Source of the DNA: an uncultured Pseudomonadota bacterium
GTDB lineage: Bacteria; Pseudomonadota; Gammaproteobacteria; CAJXQU01
Assembly (NCBI GenBank): GCA_913058255.1
Contig: CAJXQU010000005.1
Span: 110,418 to 174,417 of the forward strand
DNA: 64,000 nucleotides
Direction of reading: 5' to 3'
In this document: in pieces, positions 7,649 through 16,773 of the stretch
Position numbering within the stretch: position 1 is the stretch's first letter
Layout of the letters: each line of letters opens with the position of its first letter
Notes under the pieces: generated by a model
The model's input: the letters and a program-made list of their open reading frames with translations, nothing else
What the model was told of the DNA's origin: nothing
Databases searched by the model: none
Position numbers and translations under genes: made by a program

Positions 7649-9349
7649 TTATCCTCGCTTGAATTCTTCAGGGAAGTATTTCACTGCACAACGGAGTGGG
7701 TTAGGCGCTGCCTGTCCCAAACCACAAATGGAAGCATCGACCATAACGCTAGCCAGCTCCTCGAGCAGATCAGTGTCCCAATCATCTTCTTTCATCATCT
7801 CGGCAGCTTTTACTGTGCCGACTCGACAAGGAGTGCATTGGCCACAAGATTCTTCTTCAAAGAATTGCATGGCATTTAAGGCGAGATGTTTTGCGCTGTC
7901 TTGATCAGAAAAGATCATGACTGCAGCAGAACCGATAAAGCAGCCATACTCATTCAGGGTATCAAAATCTAAGGGGATATCTCCCATGCTTGCAGGTAGT
8001 ATTCCGCCAGATGCACCACCCGGAAAATATCCGTAGAATTCATGTCCATCGATCATGCCTTCGCAGTATTCTTCGATCAGCTCAGTGATCGTGATCCCCG
8101 CGGGAGCAAGATGAACGCCCGGTTTGTTGACGCGACCACTGACTGAAAATGAACGTAAGCCTTTCCGACCATTGCGGCCATGTGAGGTAAACCAGTCAGG
8201 GCCTTTTTCGATGATCTCCCGCACCCAAAATAGGGTTTCCATATTGTGTTCAAGCGTCGGGCGACCGAACAAACCAACTTCTGCGACAAAAGGAGGACGC
8301 AGACGCGGCATGCCTCGTTTGCCTTCAATGGACTCGATCATCGCAGATTCTTCTCCACAAATATAAGCACCAGCACCACGTCGTAAATGCAGTGTTGGTA
8401 GTGGATGATCAAACGGGGGGGTAGATTGTAGGTGTTGTAATTCTTGGGTCAGAATTTTGCGCACACCGGCATATTCATCACGAAGGTAAATATAAATATC
8501 CTCAATGCCGACAGCCCATGCGGCTATCAACATACCTTCTAGAAAACGATGTGGGTCTTGTTCTAAATAGTGACGATCTTTAAATGTGCCAGGCTCGCCT
8601 TCATCGATATTGACGGCCATTAAACGTGGGCCTTCAAAGCCACTCACAATTTTCCATTTTAGACCTGCGGGAAAACCTGCGCCGCCCAAGCCACGTAAAC
8701 CTGAGTCTTCCATGGTCTTTTTGATATCATCTACTTTTCGCGTAGCGTTGTAACATTCTTCCAGCAATTTATAGCCGCCTTGATTGCAATAGTCACCATA
8801 AGCTAAATAGTTAGTGACAGTAGGTTCGATTGCATTCTTACTAATCGCTTCAGTGATAAGCTCAGTGCTGGCGTGATCAATCGCATTTTGCCCAACTACA
8901 GCAACAGGAGCGCGATCACAACGGCCCACACAAGACACCGGTTGGATCCGAACTGAGTCGTCCATCCCCGACTTTAAAGCGTTGATAATTTCACCGGAGC
9001 CGGCTAAATAACACGACACTGATTCACAGACACGGACCGTTAGTGGAGGCGGGGGAACTTCATTCTCTTTGATCACATCGAAGTGGTGATAAAAAGTGGC
9101 CACCTCGTAAACTTCTGCGGTGGAGATATTCATTTCATGCGCTAGTGCAACAAGGTGCTTAGCAGAAATAAAATGGTATTCGTCTTGAATCTTATGTAGG
9201 TGCTCAATCAACAGATCTTTTTGTCGAGGCTGGTCAGCTAATAACTGACGAACGTCTTCCAGAGCAACAAGGTCTACAACTCGCCCCTTACCACCTTGAC
9301 GTTTTTTCTTGATCCGGCTTATATTAACGGTAGCTTCATTTGCAACCAC
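7649..9349 (-). CDS. fdsB: formate dehydrogenase diaphorase subunit, fused NuoE-NuoF type
   Basis: A fusion of the gamma (NuoE-like) and beta (NuoF-like) subunits of soluble NAD-linked formate dehydrogenase; in many bacteria these are separate fdsG and fdsB genes. Residues about 25-175 are the thioredoxin-like 2Fe-2S domain, with CESVSC and CVGRC supplying the ligands. From about 190 comes the FMN/NADH part with GLRGLGGAGFPAGLKW, NIDEGEPGTFKDR and GAYICGEESA, then the 4Fe-4S motif SCGQCTPCR with a later cysteine. The same fusion is known in the W-containing FDH1 of Methylobacterium extorquens. An AGAGGAG ribosome site precedes the ATG at 9349. It is the first gene of the operon and is divergent from a LysR regulator. 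Confidence 0.94.
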   Translation of the reverse strand: MVANEATVNISRIKKKRQGGKGRVVDLVALEDVRQLLADQPRQKDLLIEHLHKIQDEYHFISAKHLVALAHEMNISTAEVYEVATFYHHFDVIKENEVPPPPLTVRVCESVSCYLAGSGEIINALKSGMDDSVRIQPVSCVGRCDRAPVAVVGQNAIDHASTELITEAISKNAIEPTVTNYLAYGDYCNQGGYKLLEECYNATRKVDDIKKTMEDSGLRGLGGAGFPAGLKWKIVSGFEGPRLMAVNIDEGEPGTFKDRHYLEQDPHRFLEGMLIAAWAVGIEDIYIYLRDEYAGVRKILTQELQHLQSTPPFDHPLPTLHLRRGAGAYICGEESAMIESIEGKRGMPRLRPPFVAEVGLFGRPTLEHNMETLFWVREIIEKGPDWFTSHGRNGRKGLRSFSVSGRVNKPGVHLAPAGITITELIEEYCEGMIDGHEFYGYFPGGASGGILPASMGDIPLDFDTLNEYGCFIGSAAVMIFSDQDSAKHLALNAMQFFEEESCGQCTPCRVGTVKAAEMMKEDDWDTDLLEELASVMVDASICGLGQAAPNPLRCAVKYFPEEFKRG

Positions 9350-9768
9350 GAGAACTCTCCTCTAATTGTTATTGTTTCTAGCTAAGATCTGAAGGTAGAA
9401 GCCATGCGCAAAAAGAAAGCGTATAAATACCACCACAATTACTGATGAATATTACTTAGCACTGTTATACTATTCCAATCACTATTTTCAACAGTTCCAT
9501 CATAAAAAATGATAGAAGAACCTTGATCTGTTTCTTCGAGTTGATTGCGGGATAAAAACTGTATGAACTAAGTTTAGTTCATGTGATTTAGATGGTTAGG
9601 AGATCTTTGTTGAAAGTTTAATGGTCTTTCTAATATTTATTAATGTCATTTCTTAAGCAAGACTGATTGGTTTGGGACAGTCTTCAATACAATGTTGTGC
9701 TTATCGAAATTGGTCCCATTCTAAAGAAACAAACGGATGAGTTGTTAGTCTAAAACCATGGGTGAATT
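9350..9768. other. formate dehydrogenase / LysR control region
   Basis: A 419-base, A/T-rich divergent intergenic region. It contains the palindrome listed separately at 9563-9582, and should carry both promoters and the LysR binding sites. No small gene was recognised. Confidence 0.6.
9563..9582. promoter_or_regulatory. perfect palindrome, candidate LysR operator
   Basis: ATGAACTAA-GT-TTAGTTCAT has two perfect 9-base arms around a two-base centre. It lies 214 bases from the formate dehydrogenase start and 187 from the regulator start. Dyad symmetry in a divergent LysR promoter is the usual form of a recognition site; the assignment is inferred from position. Confidence 0.55.
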
Positions 9769-10680
9769 GTGAAGAATATCAATCCAAATCAATTGCTTAC
9801 ATTTGCTGTTGTGGCACGAATGAAAAGTGTTACGAGGGCGGCTGAATTCCTGCATTTAGGTCAACCTGCTGTTTCCGGCCAGTTAAAGCTACTACAAGAG
9901 TGTGTTGGTGAGCCACTCTATCACCGCAAAGGTCATCAAATAGAGCTAACGGCAGTCGGCAAAGCTTTATTTGAGTATGCGGAAAAACTCGAACATGCTT
10001 TGCACTTATCAGATGAATATATTCGGCGCTTGCAGGCGCTAGATACCGGTGAACTTCGGATCGGCAGCACAACAACGATCGCTAGCTATTATCTTCCCAA
10101 ATATCTTGTTTTATCACAAACTAACTATCCGGGTGTTCAGGTTTCGATGAATACTGGGAGTACGGTAGAAATTATTGATCGGCTCAGTGATCTTGATCTG
10201 GGCTTTATAGAAGGACCAATAGATGGAGAAAGTCTACCGATTGATTTTGATCTAATACCGTGGCGAGAAGACGAAATTGTACTTGTCGTGCGAGAAGATC
10301 ATGAGTTGGTTAGCAAATTCCCGTATGGCGTACCATTGAGTGTTTTCAATGATTATCAGGTTATTTGGCGTGAACCTGATTCTGGAGCAAGACAATTAGT
10401 CGAACATGCACTGGCTGAAGCTGGAATAGAGACCTCAATTAAGATCGAAGTTATGGGGGTTGCCGGTGTCATGGGTTCTGTGCGAGCGGGCTTAGGTATT
10501 AGCTTTGCTTCACTACAAGCGCTCAAACATGCCAGCGCAGATCTCGTACCATTAAGGATAAAGCCTCGAGAAGGGTTGAAATGGTATTTGAACCTTATAG
10601 CACCGAAAAAAGGCTTGCGTTCAAGGGCGGTCGATGCTTTTTTAGAGCTATGTATGGAAGAAGGAAAAAATAACCATTAA
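9769..10680 (+). CDS. LysR-family regulator, probably of formate dehydrogenase
   Basis: A 303-residue LysR-type regulator. Residues 4-63 form the winged helix-turn-helix (QLLTFAVVARMKSVTRAAEF, then QPAVSGQLKLLQ), and about 90-295 form the periplasmic-binding-protein-like effector domain. It is divergent from the formate dehydrogenase operon, the arrangement seen for FdsR in Cupriavidus, so control by formate or a C1 signal is the natural inference. The start is GTG at 9769; the ATG at 9758 is out of frame and stops after four codons. No strong Shine-Dalgarno sequence is evident, so the regulator may be made at low level. Confidence 0.88.
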   Translation: MKNINPNQLLTFAVVARMKSVTRAAEFLHLGQPAVSGQLKLLQECVGEPLYHRKGHQIELTAVGKALFEYAEKLEHALHLSDEYIRRLQALDTGELRIGSTTTIASYYLPKYLVLSQTNYPGVQVSMNTGSTVEIIDRLSDLDLGFIEGPIDGESLPIDFDLIPWREDEIVLVVREDHELVSKFPYGVPLSVFNDYQVIWREPDSGARQLVEHALAEAGIETSIKIEVMGVAGVMGSVRAGLGISFASLQALKHASADLVPLRIKPREGLKWYLNLIAPKKGLRSRAVDAFLELCMEEGKNNH

Positions 10681-10818
10681 CATTTATTTTATGGTGAAAT
10701 TCACGTGAATAGCATAAATATAATTAATAACTATTGTAAAACAGTAGATTATAGAGTTATTATGATAAATAACACGAAGGATTGGTTTTGAATACAGAAG
10801 GAATGTTACTTATAAAAA

Positions 10819-11961
10819 ATGCTAGCCGTGAAGCAAAATAATGACCAAAATGCTGAAGTAGCTGTAAATCAGTTACAGATCGAGGCAGGACATTTCGATC
10901 AGCTCGTCAAACAATATCCTGTATACAAGCGTTCGCTAAGTAAACATGCGATAGATTGTCGTCAAATCGCTGCAAATATTCAGAAAAAAATCAACAAACA
11001 AACACCTGAAATGTTTTCGACGTCTGTAAGGACAGCGAATGTTTTTCTTGCCGAAGGTAGACGATTACGACTAAAACTCAGAATGAGTTTATTGCAACAG
11101 GAAGCTACCGGATTAGAGTTAGAAGCGAGTCGATGGCCAACGTTAGAAAGCGGTTTTAAATCGTTAGCGGAAGAATGTCGTCAACTGATTAGCACCTGTA
11201 AAGACAGTATTTCTAGCGGATCATCCTCAGCGATTGAAGAATCTTTAATCAAGGCAACTGCACTCAATGAAAAGAGCATAAGTTTACGTCGGCAACAGCA
11301 GTTTGAGCGACGGCAAGATGTGACGGCAAGACTGGCAGAAAAAATCGAACAACTGAAAGAACAAGCAGAGCAGTTACAGCAAAAGGTTCAAGCCGACCCA
11401 GAACTCAAAAACAAATACACCGATCTTTCTCAGCATTGTCTTGAGGCTGCGAAACAACTTCAGCAGAAAGCAGAGCAAGCTTCAATCAACCAGATCGAAA
11501 AAGCCATTGCAGCGACAGCACATTTTCTTGCAAGGTTAGAAATTAGTCAGGTTAAAGCAGAACTTTCTGAGCAACCTTTTGATCAGGAAGCGACGCTAGA
11601 TCAAGAAGAAAATAAAGTTACTTCTATCAGAGAGTTTACGGCCTCAGAAATAGAGGGCGTTGAAGATGAAGATTTTCAAGAAGAAGAGTTTTATGCTAAT
11701 TCGGCCTCAGCAGCGATCCCAGGTTTACAAGAAAAGTACGAACACCAGCAAGAAAGAGAAACGAATGTAAAACGCCGAGCTGGTTTTTTTAAATCCATCA
11801 CTATTGGTTTTATTGCTCTAATGAGCGGTGTTTTGCATAAGATGCTTAAATTAATGGAACGAGTATTTATGTTGGTAGTCGTTGCACTTGTGATTGTTGT
11901 ATTTGTCTTTGTTTTGACTTATCTATCTGGTTCTGGTTTTAGTAGTATTGGCTTGTTGTAA
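10819..11961 (+). CDS. coiled-coil protein with C-terminal membrane anchor, unknown function
   Basis: I do not recognise this 380-residue protein. Residues about 1-240 are helical and rich in Gln, Glu and Leu, with heptad-like stretches (strongest about 155-235). An acidic segment follows (VEDEDFQEEEFY, about 275-290). A basic/hydrophobic C-terminus ends in one long membrane segment (about 345-370, rich in Val, Phe and Leu). There is no signal peptide, so the bulk is probably cytoplasmic with a tail anchor. An in-frame TAA lies two codons before the ATG, which fixes the earliest start. It converges with the two Sel1-repeat genes; a functional tie to them or to the kinase beyond is only possible. 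Confidence 0.7.
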   Translation: MLAVKQNNDQNAEVAVNQLQIEAGHFDQLVKQYPVYKRSLSKHAIDCRQIAANIQKKINKQTPEMFSTSVRTANVFLAEGRRLRLKLRMSLLQQEATGLELEASRWPTLESGFKSLAEECRQLISTCKDSISSGSSSAIEESLIKATALNEKSISLRRQQQFERRQDVTARLAEKIEQLKEQAEQLQQKVQADPELKNKYTDLSQHCLEAAKQLQQKAEQASINQIEKAIAATAHFLARLEISQVKAELSEQPFDQEATLDQEENKVTSIREFTASEIEGVEDEDFQEEEFYANSASAAIPGLQEKYEHQQERETNVKRRAGFFKSITIGFIALMSGVLHKMLKLMERVFMLVVVALVIVVFVFVLTYLSGSGFSSIGLL

Positions 11962-12073
11962 ACGCAGCAAGCCTTTAGCAGAACCATTGTCTTTGGTTTT
12001 AAAGTATTAATATTAGATTTAACTTGAACCTAAATATTGCTTATCGTATCAGTGATCAAGTCGTTATAAGGTT

Positions 12074-12787
12074 TTAGTGTGTTGAACTCGTCATTCGGCT
12101 ATAAATTTTCTTCGCTAGGGCTTCACCTTCTTTGACTTCTTCTGGTGTCATTTTTGTAACTAATACTTGTTGGCTTTGTTCAGCTTGTTCATTTCCAGAA
12201 AGTGCTGCTATCGAGTACCAAGCAAAAGCTAATTCATTATCTTGTCTGACGCCTATGCCTTCGTTATAAAAATTACCGAGGTTGGTTTGTGCTTCTGAGA
12301 TGCCGTGTTTGGCAGCTTGTTTCATCCATTTAACGGCTTTGAGCATATCTTTTTTAACATACTCACCTTGCTGGTAGGCAACAGCTAGATAAAATTGTGC
12401 ACCTGCGATACCTTGATCAGCAGCTTTGATAAACCAATTTATCGCAGCGGCGGGATCTTTTTTTGTACCGAATCCCTCGTTGAAGGCTAAGCCTGTTTTA
12501 AACTGAGCTTTGGCGTGGCCTTGCTCGGCGCTGGCTATAAACCATTTGAGAGCTTTCTCTGTATCTGGCTCGGCGCCTTGGCCGCCAGCATACATATTCG
12601 CTAAGTAATATTGTGCGATAGGGTCATCGTCTGATAATGCACTAAAGGCGTCAAACGCTGCTCGATAATCCTGGCTTTTGTAGAGTTCTATAGCGGCAGT
12701 TGTAGCATCGCTAGGTTCTTCAGCGACGGCGAGTAAGGTTGGCTGACCTATGAACAATAATAGAGCGATAAGAAATTTTGCAGGCAT
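12074..12787 (-). CDS. Sel1-repeat protein, exported
   Basis: A 237-residue protein with an N-terminal signal peptide (MPAKFLIALLLFIGQPTLLAVA) followed by tandem Sel1-like TPR units of about 36 residues. Recurrent signatures include AQYYLANMYAGGQG, AQFKTGLAFNEGFG, AQFYLAVAYQQGEY and AQTNLGNFYNEGIG. Such alpha-solenoids bind other proteins; no enzyme activity is expected. It lies 87 bases downstream of a second Sel1 gene in the same direction, and both diverge from a protein kinase gene. The target is unknown. Confidence 0.85.
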   Translation of the reverse strand: MPAKFLIALLLFIGQPTLLAVAEEPSDATTAAIELYKSQDYRAAFDAFSALSDDDPIAQYYLANMYAGGQGAEPDTEKALKWFIASAEQGHAKAQFKTGLAFNEGFGTKKDPAAAINWFIKAADQGIAGAQFYLAVAYQQGEYVKKDMLKAVKWMKQAAKHGISEAQTNLGNFYNEGIGVRQDNELAFAWYSIAALSGNEQAEQSQQVLVTKMTPEEVKEGEALAKKIYSRMTSSTH

Positions 12788-12874
12788 TTTAATTATTTAA
12801 CCTTCTGATAAATTATAATCGTTATACCTTATCAGATCTTTGATTAATGATTCATTAATTGGACTGTAGATGGC

Positions 12875-13876
12875 TTATTGGCTATTAAAAGTGGCTAAGA
12901 GTTTCTTGTTGCCTTCAGCTTCTACGGAACCTTGTTCAGCCGCCTTGCTAAACCAGGTTAAGGCTTTCTCTTCATTCTTATCGGTGCCGATTCCTTCTGA
13001 ATATAAATAGCCAACATAGTTTTGGGCTTCACGATCACCCGATTCTGCAGCACGCAGATACCATTTGAGGGCACTGGTTAGATTTTGAGGAATTATATCG
13101 CCTTCCTCATTGAGCTGAGCGAGTGAAATTTGTGCTTTTAGATTATTCTGTTCGGCAGCTTTTTGCATCCAGCTATGGGCCGAATCAATCGAGCTTGATG
13201 TATTTTTTTCTAACAACATACGAGCTAAATTATATTGAGCCTTAGCATTACCTGCTCGGGCAGCTTTTTCATACCAATCTTGTGCAAAGCCGAGGTTTTT
13301 AGCCACGCCTTGTCCTGTTGCGTAGGAAATGCCTAAATTATACTGAGCACGAACGAATTTTGAACGAGCAGCTTTTTCATACCAATTAAATGCATGTTTG
13401 GCATTTTTAGGTAGACCTTTTCCCATTCTGTATAAGTTGCCGACATGAAATTGCGCCGCAGGAATATTCTCTTCTGCCATGGTGTGCAATCGATTGACAG
13501 CATCCTTGTTACCACCAAAGGCCGCTTTACTATACCATTGAGCAGCTTTCGACTCGTCGACATCTGTACCTTCACCATTCTGATAAAGTACAGCAAGGTT
13601 ATATTGAGATTTTTTATTGCCGCTTTCTGCACCGGCTAGATACCAACGCAGAGCTTTTTGTTTATCTGCGACCACACCGTTGCCATTATCGTACATGAGT
13701 CCCAAGGCAAATTGTGCTCGAGCATCATCTTGATTGGCTAAATCCTCAAAGATGCCAATGGCTTTTTCAAAATCATTATTTTTGTAAGCAGCAACACCGT
13801 CAGTAAAGTCGGCCTTAGCAATGAGCGGCAAGCATAGAAATAGCGTAGCAAAAAAAATTTTCAGGTTTAATTTCAT
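12875..13876 (-). CDS. Sel1-repeat protein, exported
   Basis: A 333-residue protein with a signal peptide (MKLNLKIFFATLFLCLPLIAKA) and about eight Sel1 units, such as AQFALGLMYDNGNG, SQYNLAVLYQNGEG, AQFHVGNLYRMGKG, AQYNLGISYATGQG and AQNYVGYLYSEGIG. It is predicted periplasmic and to act as a protein-interaction scaffold. It is the promoter-proximal gene of a two-gene Sel1 set and is divergent from the kinase gene at 13993, with 116 bases between. The two Sel1 proteins look like diverged paralogues. Confidence 0.87.
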   Translation of the reverse strand: MKLNLKIFFATLFLCLPLIAKADFTDGVAAYKNNDFEKAIGIFEDLANQDDARAQFALGLMYDNGNGVVADKQKALRWYLAGAESGNKKSQYNLAVLYQNGEGTDVDESKAAQWYSKAAFGGNKDAVNRLHTMAEENIPAAQFHVGNLYRMGKGLPKNAKHAFNWYEKAARSKFVRAQYNLGISYATGQGVAKNLGFAQDWYEKAARAGNAKAQYNLARMLLEKNTSSSIDSAHSWMQKAAEQNNLKAQISLAQLNEEGDIIPQNLTSALKWYLRAAESGDREAQNYVGYLYSEGIGTDKNEEKALTWFSKAAEQGSVEAEGNKKLLATFNSQ

Positions 13877-13992
13877 TAAATTATCGCGAGTATGTTATAA
13901 AATACTTTTCTTGATGGTTTATTCTTAAGGCTATCGGCAATTCATTAAATAATTATAGATTTAGTAACATTTAGATAAATTACTGCCCACTT

Positions 13993-15048
13993 ATGGATAA
14001 AACAGACTTAAGTTATTGTGATGCACCAACCGTGCCGGAATTGCAGCAGACGCAACCCGAGTATCAAGCTGCTAGCTGTCTTCCTGAAAACTTCATTTTG
14101 AAAGGTTATAAAATTCAAAAAGTGATAGCAAAGAGCCATGGCAGCATTAGCTATATGGCGCTTGATCTTTCTAGAGGCGAACGTGCTCAAGATCAAGTTG
14201 TTATCAAAGAATATTATCCACACACCTTGACGGAGAGAAAGTTGACCGGTGAGGTTGTGGCAGTGAAGTCAAGCCAACGCTTGAAATTTGAAAAAGGTAA
14301 GCACTCTTTCTTAAAAGAAGCCTATATCCTCATGAGAGTAGATTATGCGGGCATCGTTCAAGTCGAGTCGGTATTTGCAACTAACGGTACTGTTTATATG
14401 GCGATGCCATATCATGAAGGAGAAACACTTTTTGCTAAGTTCGGTCGAGAAGGCGCAATAAATCAACAAGGTTTGCTTGATATTTTTTTTTCACTCACAG
14501 AGTCTCTGAGCTTTATCCATGATCGTGGATACTTACATAGGGATCTAAAACCGTCTAATATTTTCATTCAAAATTCAGGACAACTAATCATCTTGGATTT
14601 CGGTGGGGTGATATTAAAGAGTCGTAATAAACGTAGTTGCACACCCGTTATCTCTCAAGGCTATACGCCAATCGAGCAGTATTCTACAAATACGGTAGAG
14701 CAGGGCGTTTGGACAGATATATATGCCTTAGCTGCCGTACTCTATAAAGGCATAACAGGCCTACCGCCCGTGGATGCGGTAACTCGAGGACAAAAAATCA
14801 TCAAAGAACTAGACGATCCCTATAAGCCTCTAGTTTCAATCGCAAGCAGCCAATACTCGCTTCGATTCTTAAGTGCGGTTGATCATGCTCTTTGTTTTAG
14901 AGCAGAAGACCGTCCCCAGAGTATCGCAGACTGGCGTGCAGAATTTGAAGGAAGTGCTCCCGTTTGGCTTGCTGCAGAAAGTGTTCGGCAAGACCTTTTG
15001 CATCAGGCTGCTAAAAGATTAATTGATTTTGATCTAAACCCTAGCTAA
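13993..15048 (+). CDS. Ser/Thr protein kinase with degenerate glycine loop
   Basis: A 351-residue Hanks-type kinase without a membrane segment. Key residues present are Lys72 in VVIKEYY (ATP lysine), HRDLKPSN at 182-189 (catalytic Asp184) and DFG at 202-204. A YTPIEQY motif (224-230) stands where APE normally is, followed by WTDIYALAAVLY. The expected GxGxxG loop is replaced by AKSHGSISY (46-54). This YTPxEQY subgroup occurs in bacteria next to Sel1/TPR or secretion-related proteins. The N-terminal 35 residues are a polar tail. It is divergent from two Sel1-repeat genes, which are candidate partners, though those look exported and the kinase cytosolic. Confidence 0.88.
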   Translation: MDKTDLSYCDAPTVPELQQTQPEYQAASCLPENFILKGYKIQKVIAKSHGSISYMALDLSRGERAQDQVVIKEYYPHTLTERKLTGEVVAVKSSQRLKFEKGKHSFLKEAYILMRVDYAGIVQVESVFATNGTVYMAMPYHEGETLFAKFGREGAINQQGLLDIFFSLTESLSFIHDRGYLHRDLKPSNIFIQNSGQLIILDFGGVILKSRNKRSCTPVISQGYTPIEQYSTNTVEQGVWTDIYALAAVLYKGITGLPPVDAVTRGQKIIKELDDPYKPLVSIASSQYSLRFLSAVDHALCFRAEDRPQSIADWRAEFEGSAPVWLAAESVRQDLLHQAAKRLIDFDLNPS

Positions 15049-15060
15049 TACAAGCTAGGG
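15039..15060 (+). other. hairpin overlapping the kinase stop codon
   Basis: CCCTAGCT (15039-15046) and AGCTAGGG (15053-15060) form a perfect 8-bp stem around AATACA, and include the last codons and TAA of the kinase gene. No T tract follows, so it is not a standard intrinsic terminator. Bases 15061-15256 hold nothing else I recognise. Confidence 0.45.
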
Positions 15061-15256
15061 GTGAATAGTCGTTTCAGACATGATAGATCTTGGACGACAT
15101 TGGTGAGAACTCACGACTAAAGTCATTATTGCCTTTAGGGGGCTATATTCGTTGACTATTTCCCCTTTGATTTAATACAAAAGATCAACTCCTGCTTATA
15201 AATACTTTTAAGAAGTGCTTATCAGTAGAAGGTGACTTTAGAAAAAACGGTTTGCG

Positions 15257-16384
15257 CTATAAAACATTCTTTAATGCATCATTAAGACTTGCTACGGTGC
15301 GCTCTACATTTTGCAGCTTATCCAAACCAAATAGACCTAATCGAAATGTTTGGTAATCTTCACGCTCATCACACTTTAACGGTACGCCTGCGGCAGTCTG
15401 GATGCCTGCGGCACCAAATTTTTTACCAGTTTGGATATCAATATCTTGAGTGTAACCAACGACCACTCCAGGAGCTTCAAAGCCTTCAGCAGCAACACTC
15501 TTAATACCTTTAGAGGCGAGTAGTTCTCTGATTTTTTGGCCAAGCTCGTATTGGTTTTGTTTGGCTTTTTCGAAGCCGTACTCACGCGTTTCAAACATAA
15601 TGTCTCGGAAGCTACGCAATGCATCTGTTGGCATGGTTGCATGGTAAGCATGCGCGCCACCTTCATAAGCTTGCATGATGGTATGCCATTGTTTGAGGTT
15701 CATCGCGAAGCTAGAGCTCTCAGTTGTTTGCATCTTTGCGATGGCCGCATCACTTAGCATAACGAGGCCTGCGCAGGCTGGAGCACTCCACCCTTTTTGA
15801 GGTGCGCTGATTAATACATCAACACCGGAGGCTTCCATATCAACCCAAATGGCACCAGAGGCAATACAATCAAGTACAAATAAACCACCAACTTCATGTG
15901 TCGCATCTGCAACGGCTTTGATGTAATCATCTGGAAGAATCATTCCAGAAGCAGTTTCAACATGCGGTGCAAATATGACTGCAGGCCTTTCAGCTTTAAT
16001 CGTAGCGATAACCTCTTCAACCGCTGCTGGTGCAAATGGCGCTTGAGTAGCATCTTCTTGTTGGCATGCTTTCATCACGATATGTTCTGATGGAATATTT
16101 CCCATATCTAGGATCTGTGTCCAACGAAAACTGAACCAGCCGTTACGGATCACTAAACATTTCTCATTAGCAGCGAATTGACGTGCGACAGATTCCATAC
16201 CGAAACTTCCACTGCCAGGTATGACAATAGCCGTTTTTGCTTTGTAAACATCTTTCAATGTTGATGAGATATCTCTCATCACATCCTGAAAAGATTGCGA
16301 CATGTGATTAAGAGCACGATCCGTGTAAACAACGGAATATTCGAGTAAACCATCAGGGTCTACGTTGGGTAATAACGCGGGCAT
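15257..16384 (-). CDS. class V aminotransferase, alanine/serine-glyoxylate type
   Basis: A pyridoxal-phosphate enzyme of 375 residues. Lys197 in SAPQKGWSAP is the Schiff-base lysine. The cofactor-phosphate region is GSGSFGMESVA (57-67), and the aspartate of FVLDCIASGA (about residue 172) contacts the pyridine ring. The best family match is alanine- or serine-glyoxylate aminotransferase, which would supply or drain glycine and glyoxylate. In a serine-cycle methylotroph this activity is central, but no other serine-cycle gene lies next to it. Malate synthase G, another glyoxylate user, is 18 kb away. The substrate is not determined by sequence alone. Confidence 0.87.
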   Translation of the reverse strand: MPALLPNVDPDGLLEYSVVYTDRALNHMSQSFQDVMRDISSTLKDVYKAKTAIVIPGSGSFGMESVARQFAANEKCLVIRNGWFSFRWTQILDMGNIPSEHIVMKACQQEDATQAPFAPAAVEEVIATIKAERPAVIFAPHVETASGMILPDDYIKAVADATHEVGGLFVLDCIASGAIWVDMEASGVDVLISAPQKGWSAPACAGLVMLSDAAIAKMQTTESSSFAMNLKQWHTIMQAYEGGAHAYHATMPTDALRSFRDIMFETREYGFEKAKQNQYELGQKIRELLASKGIKSVAAEGFEAPGVVVGYTQDIDIQTGKKFGAAGIQTAAGVPLKCDEREDYQTFRLGLFGLDKLQNVERTVASLNDALKNVL

Positions 16385-16773
16385 ATAAATTCCTACAGCG
16401 GGTAGTTGATAAAAATATTGAGAAGGATTGTACGATAAATAACTCGTGTGCGTTACTAAACCTTGGAAAATTGATATTTATTATCTTTATTATGGTTATA
16501 TCCTTAATATTCAATAACACAGGAGAGGTATCGTTTAAAAAGTGAGCTTTGATTTGGTTGTGGTTTTAGATTTAGAAAGGGAGATAGAGAAGTCGTACTA
16601 TTTTTTTGTTAGAGAGGCAAAAATGAGAGTAGGATACACAAAAAATAGACAGCTATTATCAATAGACTTGCCGCTTAGTTTGCATCGAGTATTCTTAAAA
16701 AGAATGAAGTTATTTAATATTTTGGTTCAAAAGAATTTAGTACTATCTTTAACGTTAATGGAGTTCAGAAAAA
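16385..16773. other. intergenic region with an unconvincing small frame
   Basis: A/T-rich. A GTG-initiated plus-strand frame at 16542-16859 (105 codons) overlaps the end of the well-supported minus-strand gene at 16774 and shows no recognisable domain, so I do not call it. The promoter of the aminotransferase gene should lie in the right-adjacent part. Confidence 0.45.

Noticed and set aside
15039..15060. Hairpin at the kinase stop as an intrinsic terminator
   Set aside because: The stem is perfect but no T tract follows, so it is listed only as a hairpin.
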